A DNA stretch of 64,000 nt from Agrobacterium tumefaciens (lineage in GTDB: Bacteria; Pseudomonadota; Alphaproteobacteria; Rhizobiales; Rhizobiaceae), in contig NZ_CP072308.1 of the NCBI RefSeq assembly GCF_017726655.1, positions 1,302,001-1,366,000 on the forward strand, given 5' to 3'. The notes below the pieces were generated by a model, which ran no database searches, had not been told where the DNA came from, and worked only from the letters and a program-made list of their open reading frames with translations. A program made the position numbers and the translations under genes. This document shows, piece by piece, positions 17,121 to 26,215 of the stretch. The number at the start of each line of letters is the position of its first letter. Position 1 is the first letter of the stretch.

Positions 17121-17801
17121 CTATCCAACGATGGCGAAGGCGTCGCGCACCGAACCGGACGAGGTGCGGATGGCCTTGCGGCCGATCCATTGCACATGTC
17201 CGTCGAGAATGCGCACCGCCTCCTCGCCCCGGCCGCCGCGCAACGCGTCAATGATGGCGCGATGGTCGGTATCGGTGCGGCGTTCCCAGCCGGCCCGCCA
17301 GGCGGAAAACAGGAAGCGGGCGCTGGCGGCATGGAGGCCGTCGATCGCTTCCATCAGGCGCGGCATGTTGCAGGGTGCGGTGATGAGGCGGTGGAAACGG
17401 CGATTGGCCTCTTCCCAATGCTGCACATCGACGGCGCTGTCACCTTCGAGCGTCGCGGCCTCCGCTTGGTCAAGAATGGCTGGTGTCATATTGGGGATGG
17501 CGTGGCGCAGAGCGAGAACCTCAAGAGCAGCACGCATTTCGGCCACCTCGCGCACATCCTCGAGCCCGAAATCAGCCACTCTCACTCCACGCCGCGGGAT
17601 ACTTGCCGCCAGCCCCTGGGCTTCAAGGCGGCGGAAGGCCTCGCGCACGGGCACATGCGACGCGCCGAATTCGGCGGCGATGTGGTCCTGCCTCAGGCGT
17701 TCGCCGGGCGACAGCTCGCCGCGCACGATACGGTCGGCAAGCGTGCGGCTGATGCGTGCGGCGATAGTGTCTTCAGGCGTCGTTTTCTCTGGCTTGGGCA
17801 T
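17121..17801 (-). CDS. GntR-family (FadR/FCD subfamily) transcriptional regulator
   Basis: 226 residues from ATG 17801 (MPKPEKTTPED); an ATG at 17840 is also in frame. Winged HTH at residues 15-75 (ADRIVRGELSPGERLRQDHIAAEFGASHVPVREAFRRLEAQGL), then an all-helical FCD ligand domain with the metal-binding His of FHRLI and the C-terminal DHRAIIDALRGGRGEEAVRILDGHV. It should repress genes of organic-acid or sugar-acid metabolism in response to a carboxylate ligand. It is transcribed with the DUF1284 gene. A perfect palindrome next to the start is a candidate autoregulatory operator. Confidence 0.88.
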   Translation of the reverse strand: MPKPEKTTPEDTIAARISRTLADRIVRGELSPGERLRQDHIAAEFGASHVPVREAFRRLEAQGLAASIPRRGVRVADFGLEDVREVAEMRAALEVLALRHAIPNMTPAILDQAEAATLEGDSAVDVQHWEEANRRFHRLITAPCNMPRLMEAIDGLHAASARFLFSAWRAGWERRTDTDHRAIIDALRGGRGEEAVRILDGHVQWIGRKAIRTSSGSVRDAFAIVG

Positions 17802-17807
17802 ACCACC

Positions 17808-17822
17808 CCATATCGCATATGG
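17808..17822. promoter_or_regulatory. Palindrome at the GntR gene start (candidate operator)
   Basis: CCATATCGCATATGG: perfect 6-bp arms around CGC, 7 bp upstream of ATG 17801 and overlapping its ribosome site. Short palindromes of this size are typical of FadR-type GntR operators. Confidence 0.4.
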
Positions 17823-18013
17823 CGCGGCGCTGTGTAGCATTTTTTAGCCCTCTCAAGCTAATGTACGCTCCCACCGCCGCCGTTCCTCTACTCTATCAAG
17901 CTATGAGCCTGATGGGACCGACCCTTGCGGGTGAGCCGGTTGAGCTTGAAGCGGACATGGTCTAAAAGCCCGCCATCACTTCCTCCAGGCAAATTTGATA
18001 CAGGGAGCGCCCC

Positions 18014-18703
18014 ATGAGCGGCTTCGACCTCATTATTTTCGACTGCGACGGCGTTCTGGTCGATTCCGAAATCATCGCGGCGCAGGTGGAATCCCGCCTT
18101 CTGACCGAGGCGGGTTATCCGATCTCAGTGGAAGAAATGGGCGAGCGCTTTGCCGGCATGACCTGGAAGAACATTCTTCTACAGGTGGAAAGCGAAGCCA
18201 GCATTCCGCTCTCAGCCTCGCTGCTCGACAAATCGGAAAAACTGCTCGACATGCGGCTGGAACGGGACGTGAAGATCATCGAGGGCGTGAAGTTCGCACT
18301 GTCTCGCCTGACGACGCCGCGCTGCATTTGCTCGAACTCCTCAAGCCATCGCCTCGACATGATGCTGACGAAGGTGGGCCTGAAGCCCTACTTCGCACCG
18401 CATATCTATTCCGCCAAGGACCTCGGCGCCGACCGCGTGAAGCCGAAGCCCGATATTTTTCTGTATGGCGCAGCACAATTCGGCGTCTCGCCCGACCGCG
18501 TGGTGGTGGTCGAAGATTCCGTACACGGCATCCATGGCGCAAGAGCGGCCGGCATGCGCGTGATCGGCTTTACCGGCGCATCCCACACCTATCCGAGCCA
18601 CGCCGACCGGCTGACCGATGCCGGCGCCGAAACCGTCATTTCCCGCATGCAGGATCTGCCGGCCGTGATTGCGGCGATGGCGGAGTGGGAAGGCGCTTTT
18701 TAA
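18014..18703 (+). CDS. HAD-IA phosphatase, beta-phosphoglucomutase-like
   Basis: 229 residues with all HAD motifs: FDCDGVLVDSE (nucleophile and acid/base Asp), CSNSSSHRL, KPKPDIFLYGAAQFG with the catalytic Lys, and VVVEDSVHGIHGARAAGM. The helical cap (residues 20-90) places it with phosphoglycolate phosphatase/beta-phosphoglucomutase relatives (YniC/YqaB-like sugar-phosphate phosphatases). Strong start: AGGGAGCGCCCC before ATG. It stands alone, followed by a palindromic element. Confidence 0.85.
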   Translation: MSGFDLIIFDCDGVLVDSEIIAAQVESRLLTEAGYPISVEEMGERFAGMTWKNILLQVESEASIPLSASLLDKSEKLLDMRLERDVKIIEGVKFALSRLTTPRCICSNSSSHRLDMMLTKVGLKPYFAPHIYSAKDLGADRVKPKPDIFLYGAAQFGVSPDRVVVVEDSVHGIHGARAAGMRVIGFTGASHTYPSHADRLTDAGAETVISRMQDLPAVIAAMAEWEGAF

Positions 18704-18730
18704 TTTCCGGCTTTGTCACAAGCGCCACTA

Positions 18731-18817
18731 CGTCATGCTCGGGCTTGTCCCGAGCGTCTGCAACAGTTTGATTTTACGATACGTGGTTGGATCCTCGGGA
18801 TAAGCCCGAGGATGACG
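18731..18817. repeat. RIME-like palindromic element, family A copy 1
   Basis: 87-bp intergenic element made of two inverted copies of a ~28-bp hairpin unit: CGTCATGCTCGGGCTTGTCC at the left end and the near-complement ending GAGGATGACG at the right. It resembles Rhizobium-specific intergenic mosaic elements (RIME). Related copies are at 26054-26164 and, as half an element, 45689-45711. Confidence 0.75.
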
Positions 18818-18883
18818 TCGCGCGTTAGGAGCGCTTTATCCGCGATCTGACCGGAGACCACAAAGCAGCCCCGGCTTTCTACA

Positions 18884-19459
18884 TTATGTACGGCGCTTGG
18901 TCTTGGCCTTCGCGCCTTGCTCGGCAAAGCCGACATAGACGCTGACGGACCTCGGTGCGCCGCCCGGGGCATTGGGGATGGCGACGTGGTCGTTGTTGAA
19001 GATGAACTGGGTGCCCGCGCCACCTGCCGCAACATCGATGGCGTAATTGGTCGTTTCGCTGAAAATCTCACCATCGCCATCCTTCACCGTCACGCGAATC
19101 GGCACGGTCACGCGGCCCGGCTTGGCCATCGGGCCGGGAACGAGGCGGCCCTGGGCGAGCACATTGACGGTGAGCGTCGATTCATTGGCGGTGCAGGAGC
19201 GCGTCGTGTCTGACAGCGAAACCTGATAGGCGAGCTTCTGCGGGTCGTCCTTCGCACCGCCGGCATAGACGCGGTGGACGGCAGTCGCGTCGAGAATGGT
19301 GACCGTCGGGCAGTTGGCCTGCACGACCGGTGTGACGGCATTGGCCTGCGCGGCCGGCGGATTGACGGCGAGCGAGTCCGACGGGTTGGAGGAATTGCAA
19401 CCGGCAACAACGGCCAGAAGCGACATCGCAGCGGACAAACGCAAGAAATTCCCTGACAC
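18884..19459 (-). CDS. Conserved lipoprotein, unknown function
   Basis: 191 residues from a GTG. Lipoprotein signal with lipobox VVAGC near residue 21. The mature part begins with a low-complexity linker (NSSNPSDSLAVNPPAAQANAV), followed by a beta-rich domain with two cysteines (ANCPTVTIL, TRSCTANES) and a basic tail AKAKTKRRT. Rhizobial genomes carry this gene widely as a hypothetical lipoprotein; I know no assigned function. It is divergent from thrC and its 3' end faces a palindromic element. Confidence 0.7.
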   Translation of the reverse strand: MSGNFLRLSAAMSLLAVVAGCNSSNPSDSLAVNPPAAQANAVTPVVQANCPTVTILDATAVHRVYAGGAKDDPQKLAYQVSLSDTTRSCTANESTLTVNVLAQGRLVPGPMAKPGRVTVPIRVTVKDGDGEIFSETTNYAIDVAAGGAGTQFIFNNDHVAIPNAPGGAPRSVSVYVGFAEQGAKAKTKRRT

Positions 19460-19698
19460 TCTTCTAATTCCCTCTCCATTGTCCCGGAACCGAACCGCAG
19501 ACGCTGTTTATTGACCTTTCACGCAGGTTGGCGATGGTCTATAGCAGCGACGCCGGAAAAAATCGATTGGCATGTTCGGTTTTGCTTGAATTTTCAAAAA
19601 AGCCCTTCATTACCTCCCCAATCGCCTCATTTCGGTGAGACGCTGCTGGAAAGATGCCGGCGATCGGCGACGGACAGGTTAGGACAGGGGACTATCTC

Positions 19699-21096
19699 GT
19701 GAAATATGTATCGACCCGGGGTGCCGCCCCTTCGCTTGGTTTCTGCGACGCGCTGCTGGCGGGCCTTGGCCGCGACGGCGGGCTTTATGTCCCCAGCGAG
19801 TGGCCGTCCATGTCGAAGAAGGAAATCCGCAATCTGCGCGGCAAATCCTATCAGGACGTTGCCTTCGAGGTTCTCTACCGTTTCACCGGCGGCGAAATTC
19901 CGGCCGACAAATTCAAGGCGATGATCGATGACGCCTATGCGACCTTCCGCCATCCGGCCGTCGTACCGCTAACCCAGACCGGACCGAACACCTTCGTGCT
20001 GGAGCTTTTTCACGGCACCACGCTCGCCTTCAAGGATGTGGCGATGCAGCTCCTTGCCCGCCTGATGGACTACACGCTGACGGAGCGCGGCGAGCGCGCG
20101 ACGATCGTCGGCGCGACCTCGGGCGACACCGGCGGTGCGGCCATCGACGCCTTTGCCGGGCGGGAGCGCACTGACATTTTCATCCTTTTCCCGAACGGGA
20201 AGGTCTCTCCGGTGCAGCAGCGCCAGATGACGACCTCCACCGCGTCCAACGTGCATGCGCTGGCGATCAACGGCAATTTCGACGATTGCCAGACGCTGGT
20301 GAAAGAAATGTTCAACGACGTGAAGTTCCGCGACAGCGTGAAGCTTTCCGGCGTCAACTCCATCAACTGGGCGCGCATCATGGCGCAGGTGGTCTATTAT
20401 TTCACCGCGTCCCTGTCGCTCGGCGGCCCGGACCGCAGGGTTTCCTTCACGGTTCCAACAGGCAATTTCGGCGACATCTTCGCCGGTTACGTCGCCAAGA
20501 AGATGGGTCTGCCGATCGACAAGCTTGTTATCGCCACCAATGATAACGACATTCTGGCGCGCACGCTGAAGACCGGCCGCTACGAGATGCGCGGCGTCAG
20601 GCCCACCACCTCGCCTTCGATGGACATTCAGATTTCGTCCAACTTCGAGCGCCTGCTGTTTGAAGCCTATGACCGCGATTCCGCCGCCGTAAAGTCATCG
20701 ATGGACGGCCTCAAGCAGTCGGGCGCGTTTGAAATCCCGGCCAAGGCGCTGAAGTTCATAAAAAAGGACTTCCGTGCTGGACGCGCCACCGAAAAACAGG
20801 TGGCGGCGACCATCAGAAATACGCTTGATAAGACCGGCTACCTCATCGACCCGCATACGGCGACAGGCGTTTTCGTGGCTGAGAAACACGAAAAAGCATC
20901 CTCCCCGATGGTTATCCTGTCGACCGCGCACCCCGCAAAATTTCCGGCCGCTGTAAAATCCGCTTGCGCAATCGAGCCTGCGCTTCCAGTATGGCTAGCT
21001 GACATCATGAACCGGGAGGAGCGTTTCGACATTCTGGAGGCGGAGCTTAAAGCCGTGGAAAGCTTCATCGGCAAACATGCACGCGCCGGCAAATAG
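19699..21096 (+). CDS. thrC: Threonine synthase
   Basis: Converts O-phosphohomoserine to threonine (PLP enzyme). 465 residues from GTG 19699, with GGGGA upstream; the family begins MKYVSTRG at this point, so the longer frame from 19654 is rejected. PLP lysine in FHGTTLAFKDVAMQLL (near residue 111), the phosphate-binding loop GATSGDTGGAA, and the N-terminal GLYVPSEWP typical of long (yeast/E. coli-type) ThrC. The matching homoserine kinase gene thrB lies 14 kb away on the other strand. It is followed 21 bp later by an M16 peptidase gene, probably on the same transcript. Confidence 0.95.
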   Translation: MKYVSTRGAAPSLGFCDALLAGLGRDGGLYVPSEWPSMSKKEIRNLRGKSYQDVAFEVLYRFTGGEIPADKFKAMIDDAYATFRHPAVVPLTQTGPNTFVLELFHGTTLAFKDVAMQLLARLMDYTLTERGERATIVGATSGDTGGAAIDAFAGRERTDIFILFPNGKVSPVQQRQMTTSTASNVHALAINGNFDDCQTLVKEMFNDVKFRDSVKLSGVNSINWARIMAQVVYYFTASLSLGGPDRRVSFTVPTGNFGDIFAGYVAKKMGLPIDKLVIATNDNDILARTLKTGRYEMRGVRPTTSPSMDIQISSNFERLLFEAYDRDSAAVKSSMDGLKQSGAFEIPAKALKFIKKDFRAGRATEKQVAATIRNTLDKTGYLIDPHTATGVFVAEKHEKASSPMVILSTAHPAKFPAAVKSACAIEPALPVWLADIMNREERFDILEAELKAVESFIGKHARAGK

Positions 21097-21117
21097 AAAC
21101 GCGGAAAGACGTTGAGT

Positions 21118-22416
21118 ATGAGAGTAAATTTGACCCGGCTGTCGTCCGGGTTGACCGTTGTCACGGAAAGAATGCCACATCTCGAAAGCGTCGCTCTTGG
21201 GGTGTGGATCAAATCCGGCTCCCGCAACGAGACGAATGCCGAGCACGGCATCGCCCATCTTCTCGAACATATGGCCTTCAAGGGCACCGCGCGCCGCACG
21301 GCCCGGCAGATCGCTGAAGAGATCGAAAATGTCGGTGGTGAAGTCAACGCCGCGACATCGACGGAAACCACATCTTATTATGCCCGCGTCCTCAAGGACC
21401 ATGTGCCGCTCGCCGTCGATATCCTTGCCGATATCCTGACGGAATCGCTGTTCGACGAAGACGAACTGGAGCGCGAGAAAAACGTCATCCTCCAGGAAAT
21501 CGGCGCTGCGACCGACACGCCTGACGACGTGATCTTCGACAATTTCTCCGGCGTCGCCTATCGCGACCAGACGATCGGCCGCCCGATCCTCGGCACGCCC
21601 GATACCGTGCAATCTTTCACGAGCGGCCAGATCAGGCACTATCTCGCGCGCAACTATACGACGGACCGCATCTTCGTCGTCGCGGCAGGCGCTGTCGATC
21701 ATGAAAGCTTCGTGAAGCAGGTCGAGGAGCGCTTTGCGTCGCTGCCGCTGGTGCCTGCGGCACCGCCCGTGATGGAAAAGGCGATCTATACCGGCGGGGA
21801 AATCCGCGAGACCCGCGACCTCATGGATGCGCAGGTCCTGCTCGGTTTCGAGGGCAAGGCCTACCACGCCCGCGATTTCTACTGTTCGCAGATCCTCGCC
21901 AATATTCTCGGTGGCGGCATGTCTTCGCGCCTGTTTCAGGAAGTGCGCGAGTCCCGGGGCCTGTGCTACTCGGTCTATGCCTTCCATTGGGGCTTTTCCG
22001 ATACAGGCATCTTCGGCGTGCATGCCGCGACCGGCGGCAACGATCTGCCTGAGCTGATGCCTGTCATCGTCGATGAATTGCGCAAGTCGTCCCAGATTAT
22101 CCATCAGGAAGAAATCAACCGTGCCCGCGCACAGATCCGGGCACAGTTGCTGATGGGACAGGAAAGCCCCGCCGCCCGCGCCGGCCAGATCGCCCGGCAG
22201 ATGATGCTGTATGGTCGCCCCATTCCCAATGAGGAGATGATGACGCGTCTGGAGGACATCACCCGGGAGCGTCTGACCGATCTTGCAGGACGCCTGTTTT
22301 TCGATACAGTTCCGACACTGTCCGCCATTGGCCCGCTCGAACATCTGCCGCCGCTCTCAGACATGACCGCCGCGCTTTCCGCGCAGCAGCCCGCAAGGAT
22401 AAAGGCGAACGGATAA
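21118..22416 (+). CDS. M16 family zinc peptidase (processing-peptidase-like)
   Basis: 432 residues from ATG 21118 (GGAAAG upstream; a TTG lies two codons earlier). Inverted zinc motif HLLEH in EHGIAHLLEHMAFKGT, third ligand Glu in VGGEVNAATSTETTSYYARV, and the C-terminal inactive half with the R/Y pair motif (SSRLFQEVRESRGLCYSVYAF). It is the bacterial relative of the mitochondrial processing peptidase beta subunit and of Rickettsia RPP. thrC followed by this peptidase is a recurrent alphaproteobacterial pair. Confidence 0.9.
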   Translation: MRVNLTRLSSGLTVVTERMPHLESVALGVWIKSGSRNETNAEHGIAHLLEHMAFKGTARRTARQIAEEIENVGGEVNAATSTETTSYYARVLKDHVPLAVDILADILTESLFDEDELEREKNVILQEIGAATDTPDDVIFDNFSGVAYRDQTIGRPILGTPDTVQSFTSGQIRHYLARNYTTDRIFVVAAGAVDHESFVKQVEERFASLPLVPAAPPVMEKAIYTGGEIRETRDLMDAQVLLGFEGKAYHARDFYCSQILANILGGGMSSRLFQEVRESRGLCYSVYAFHWGFSDTGIFGVHAATGGNDLPELMPVIVDELRKSSQIIHQEEINRARAQIRAQLLMGQESPAARAGQIARQMMLYGRPIPNEEMMTRLEDITRERLTDLAGRLFFDTVPTLSAIGPLEHLPPLSDMTAALSAQQPARIKANG

Positions 22417-22462
22417 ACCGACATGAGGGCGGGATTTAAAGGCGGAGACCGCTCATCTCTTT

Positions 22463-22485
22463 CGCCATCCCGCTTGCGGATGGCG
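22463..22485 (+). terminator. Hairpin after the M16 peptidase gene
   Basis: Perfect 8-bp stem CGCCATCC / GGATGGCG with a 7-nt loop, 46 bases past the stop, followed by ATGTTTG. It may separate this transcript from the RimJ-like gene. Confidence 0.45.
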
Positions 22486-22509
22486 ATGTTTGCCGCACAG
22501 GGATCGTGA

Positions 22510-23109
22510 ATGCTGCGTTTTCTTTCCCGACATAGCGACACGCCCGAATTGCGCAGTGCCGATCATCTCCTCAGATTGCCCCGCTACAGCGATTTCAAGC
22601 AATGGCATGTTCTGCGCTCTGAAAGCCGCCAGTTTCTGCAGCCATGGGAGCCGACCTGGCGCTCCGACGAATTGACCGAAGGCGCCTTCCGCATGCGTGT
22701 GGTACGCAACGGCCAGGAATTTTCCTCCGGCACGGCCGTTTCCTTCCTGCTCTTTCAGAAGGAAGCGCTGCTCGTCGGCGGCATCACCATCGGTTATATC
22801 AGACGTGGTGCGGCGCAGAGCTGCATGGTCGGATATTGGGTGGGCGAACGCTACGCGGCACAAGGCCATATGTCTGCCGCATTAAAATTGGTAATACCCT
22901 ACATCTTCAACGGACTTCAGTTGCACCGTATCGAGGCAGCCTGTATTCCGGACAACTTCAAAAGCATCCGGCTTCTCGAAAATGCCGGGTTCCAGCGGGA
23001 AGGTCTCTTGCGGGAATATCTGAAAATCAATGGCCAATGGCGGGATCATATGATGTTTTCCCTTCTTGCCGACAAGCAAAGCTCCGGCGGAACGAAGTAC
23101 GATACATGA
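22510..23109 (+). CDS. GNAT N-acetyltransferase, RimJ/RimL-like
   Basis: 199 residues. GNAT core: LLVGGITIGYIRRG, YWVGERYAAQGHMSAALKLVIPYIFNGLQLHRIEAACIPDNFKSIRLLENAGFQREGLLREYLKINGQWRDHMMF, the standard pattern of ribosomal-protein-alanine acetyltransferases (acetyl-CoA loop at YAAQGHM, in place of the classical Q/RxxGxG/A). Probable N-terminal protein acetylation; the target is unknown. Its stop overlaps the start of the GGDEF-EAL gene (ATGA), so the two are co-translated. Confidence 0.85.
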   Translation: MLRFLSRHSDTPELRSADHLLRLPRYSDFKQWHVLRSESRQFLQPWEPTWRSDELTEGAFRMRVVRNGQEFSSGTAVSFLLFQKEALLVGGITIGYIRRGAAQSCMVGYWVGERYAAQGHMSAALKLVIPYIFNGLQLHRIEAACIPDNFKSIRLLENAGFQREGLLREYLKINGQWRDHMMFSLLADKQSSGGTKYDT

Positions 23110-26021
23110 CCTACAATCACTCTGCGCCGTGCCTGTCGAAACGTCTGGCGGCATTCGCACTGGCTGTGCCGTTTTTCCTGCTTTTCGTGCTTTTCGCCTC
23201 TCATTCCTACGCTTTCGAACCGGTGAAGATTTCCCGTGACGACACGGCGCTCGATCTTACCGCGACCACCGACATCTATGCCAATCAGGGCGAAGCCTTT
23301 CAGGTGTCTACTGCGCCCGGCCCTGACGGCATCCGCCGCCGTATCGAAGTGCGCGCCAGTTCCGACGATCACCAGGGCGACTGGGCGGTCTTTGCGCTCG
23401 CCAACGTCTCCGAAGAGCAGCTGGAGCGCGTGATCGTCGCGCCGCATTTCCGTCTCGTCAATTCCAAGCTGTTCTGGCCCGATCTCGGCTCGCAGCGCAT
23501 TATCGCCATTACGCCGAGTGAAGGTTTTGCGCTGGATCGCCAGCCAAGCCCGGATGCGGACGTGTTCCGCATTACGCTCAATCCCGGCTCGGTCATCACC
23601 TTCGTCGCCGAGCTTTCCACACCGCAGCTGCCGCAGATTTATCTTTGGGAACCGGAAGCCTACAAGGACACGATCAACGCGTTCACGCTCTATCGCGGCA
23701 TCGTGCTGGGCATCGCCGGCCTGCTCGCCGTGCTTCTGACCATTCTTTTCGTGGTCAAGGGAACGTCCGTGCTTCCCGCGTCAGCCGCCCTCGCCTGGGC
23801 CGTGCTTGCCTATATCTGCGTCGATTTCGGCTTCCTCGAAAAGCTCATCACCGTCACCTCGAGCGATCAGCGAATATGGAGGGCGGGCGCGGAAGTGGCG
23901 CTCGCCTCCAGCTTTGTGGTCTTCCTCTTCACCTATCTCAACCTCAACCGATGGCATGCGCATCTGGGTTATGCGACCTTTGCCTGGGTGGTGGGACTGG
24001 CGCTGCTGTTCGGCGTGGCGATCTACGACCCCTCGGTGGCATCGGGTATTGCGCGCGTTTCCTTCGCCCTGACGGCGACGGCGGGTATCGCGCTCATCAT
24101 CTATCTCGGTTTCAACAAATACGACCGGGCGATCCTGCTCGTTCCATCCTGGGCCCTGATCCTCGTCTGGCTGTTCGGCAGCTGGCTGACGGTGACGGGT
24201 CAGCTCGACAATGACATTGTGCAGCCTGCGCTTGGCGGCGGGCTGGTTCTGATCGTGCTTCTGATCGGCTTTACCGTCATCCAGCACGCCTTTGCGGGCA
24301 GCGCCTATCAGCAGGGACTGTTCTCCGATCTCGAACGCCAGTCGCTGGCGCTGACCGGCAGCGGCGATACGGTCTGGGACTGGGATGTGACGCGTGACCG
24401 CATCGTTACCACGCCTGACATTTCCAACCGGCTCGGGCTGGAGCCCGGCACCATGCATGGTGCTGCGCGCAACTGGCTGCCGCGTCTGCATCCTGATGAC
24501 CGCGACCGCTTCAAAGCGACGCTCGACGTGTTGCTCGACCATCGCAAGGGCCGCCTCAACCACGAATTCCGCATTCGCGCCGAAGACGGGCATTTCCACT
24601 GGCTGCAAATCCGCGCGCGTCCGGTCCTCGGCTCCAACGGCGAAATCATCCGCTGCGTCGGCACCATCACTGACATTACCGAGCAGAGAAACTCGGTCGA
24701 GCGGCTGTTGCAGGACGCGATGAACGACAATCTGACCGGGCTTCCGAACCGGCAGGTTTTCCTCGACCGTCTGCAATCGATCCTCAACCTGTCCCCCGAC
24801 AGCGAGGGCGTGCGCCCGACCGTGATGGCGATCGATATCGACCGTTACAAATTGGTCAACGATACGCTTGGCATCGCCGCCGGTGACAATATCCTGATTG
24901 CGCTGACGCGGCGTCTGCGCCGGCTGCTGAAACCGCAGGATACGCTCGCGCGTCTTGGCGGCGATGAATTCGGCCTGATCCTGACCTCGGAGCGCGATCC
25001 GCAGCGGGTTGCCGATTTCGCCGATGCGGTGAACAAGGCGATCATGGTGCCGATCAATTTCGCCAATCGCGAAATCATTCTCACCGCTTCTATCGGCCTC
25101 GTCTCTTGGATCGATCAGCAGGAAAGTGCGGCGGGGCTGCTGAGCGACGCGGAACTGGCCATGTATCGCGCCAAGCGCGCTGGCGGCAATCGGGTCGAGC
25201 CTTTCCGTCCCGCCTTTCGCACCTCGGGCACCGACCGGCTGCAGATGGAGAGCGACCTTCGCCGCGCCATCGAGCGCAAGGAGCTGTCGCTTGCCTATCA
25301 GCCGATCGTCAAACTCGACGATGGCGAGCTTGCCGGTTTCGAGGCGCTGATGCGGTGGGAGCACCCCAAGCGCGGCAATATTCCGCCAAGTGAGTTCATT
25401 CCGATTGCCGAAGCCTCTGGCCTCATCGAGCCGCTCGGCATGTTTGCGCTTGAGCGCGCGGCGACGGACCTGATGGACTGGCAACATGCCATCGACAAGA
25501 TGCCGATCTTCATCTCCGTCAATATTTCCAGTGCGCAGCTGCTGAACAACGAACTCTATAACGACGTTCGCGGCATGCTGACCCGCACCCGCTGTAACCC
25601 GCAGCAGCTAAAGCTGGAACTGACGGAATCCGTCGTCATGGAGAACCCGGAACAGGCGCGGCTCGTGCTTTCCAAGCTGAAGGAAACGGGTTTAAGCCTC
25701 GCCATGGACGATTTCGGCACCGGCTATTCGTCGCTCGCCTATCTTACCCGCTTCCCCTTCGACACGATCAAGCTCGATAAGGCGCTGGTGGCCAATACCA
25801 GCGACAAGCGCAACGTGCTGCTGCGTTCCGTCATCGCCATGGCGCGCGCGCTGGACATGCAGGTGGTGGCGGAAGGCATCGAAACGCCTGAGGATGCGGC
25901 CGAACTGGCGCGCATGAACTGCCATTTCGGCCAGAGCTTCCTGTTCGGCACGCCGGTTTCGGGCGATGCGGCGCTGAAGCTTCTGCGGGAACGGTTCCAG
26001 CCGACGAAGCGGGCTTCGTAA
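23106..26021 (+). CDS. 7TM-PAS-GGDEF-EAL cyclic-di-GMP signalling protein
   Basis: 971 residues. The start at 23106 uses the ATGA overlap with the acetyltransferase gene. Order: signal peptide (1-40), extracytoplasmic beta-rich domain (40-195), seven membrane helices (about 200-400, a 7TMR-DISM-like layout), PAS (about 413-535, GDTVWDWDV), GGDEF (540-710) with intact RLGGDEFGLIL, and EAL (725-960) with FEALMRW, LTESVVME, MDDFGTGYSSLAYL, KLDKALV and AEGIET. Both catalytic motifs look active. The inhibitory I-site is degenerate (KPQD instead of RxxD). It could make or break c-di-GMP depending on an envelope signal. Confidence 0.93.
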   Translation: MTYNHSAPCLSKRLAAFALAVPFFLLFVLFASHSYAFEPVKISRDDTALDLTATTDIYANQGEAFQVSTAPGPDGIRRRIEVRASSDDHQGDWAVFALANVSEEQLERVIVAPHFRLVNSKLFWPDLGSQRIIAITPSEGFALDRQPSPDADVFRITLNPGSVITFVAELSTPQLPQIYLWEPEAYKDTINAFTLYRGIVLGIAGLLAVLLTILFVVKGTSVLPASAALAWAVLAYICVDFGFLEKLITVTSSDQRIWRAGAEVALASSFVVFLFTYLNLNRWHAHLGYATFAWVVGLALLFGVAIYDPSVASGIARVSFALTATAGIALIIYLGFNKYDRAILLVPSWALILVWLFGSWLTVTGQLDNDIVQPALGGGLVLIVLLIGFTVIQHAFAGSAYQQGLFSDLERQSLALTGSGDTVWDWDVTRDRIVTTPDISNRLGLEPGTMHGAARNWLPRLHPDDRDRFKATLDVLLDHRKGRLNHEFRIRAEDGHFHWLQIRARPVLGSNGEIIRCVGTITDITEQRNSVERLLQDAMNDNLTGLPNRQVFLDRLQSILNLSPDSEGVRPTVMAIDIDRYKLVNDTLGIAAGDNILIALTRRLRRLLKPQDTLARLGGDEFGLILTSERDPQRVADFADAVNKAIMVPINFANREIILTASIGLVSWIDQQESAAGLLSDAELAMYRAKRAGGNRVEPFRPAFRTSGTDRLQMESDLRRAIERKELSLAYQPIVKLDDGELAGFEALMRWEHPKRGNIPPSEFIPIAEASGLIEPLGMFALERAATDLMDWQHAIDKMPIFISVNISSAQLLNNELYNDVRGMLTRTRCNPQQLKLELTESVVMENPEQARLVLSKLKETGLSLAMDDFGTGYSSLAYLTRFPFDTIKLDKALVANTSDKRNVLLRSVIAMARALDMQVVAEGIETPEDAAELARMNCHFGQSFLFGTPVSGDAALKLLRERFQPTKRAS

Positions 26022-26053
26022 GCGGAGTATTGGCACGCGAGGTAGGCTACCTC

Positions 26054-26164
26054 CGTCATTCCGGCTCTGAGCCGGAATCCAGCCGCCGCGCGTCGGCGCG
26101 GCGAAAGGTCCTTTCAGCCCAAGGACTTGGGCTGCCTGGATGCCGGATCAAGCCCGGCATGACG
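26054..26164. repeat. RIME-like palindromic element, family A copy 2
   Basis: 111-bp element between the GGDEF-EAL gene and the convergent zinc-peptidase gene. The left hairpin unit begins CGTCATTCCGGCTCTGAGCC, the right unit ends GGATCAAGCCCGGCATGACG, so the ends are inverted repeats as in the copy at 18731. The central part (26085-26130) holds a further small inverted repeat (AGCCCAAGGACTTGGGCT). Confidence 0.75.
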
Positions 26165-26215
26165 GGAGGAGGAAACGGCGCGTTTGCCGACTGTTGCTCT
26201 TAGCTTGTCGACTGT

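Noticed and set aside
22644..23105. 154-residue extension of the GGDEF-EAL protein
   Set aside because: It runs in another frame through the acetyltransferase gene; the signal peptide and ATGA overlap support 23106.
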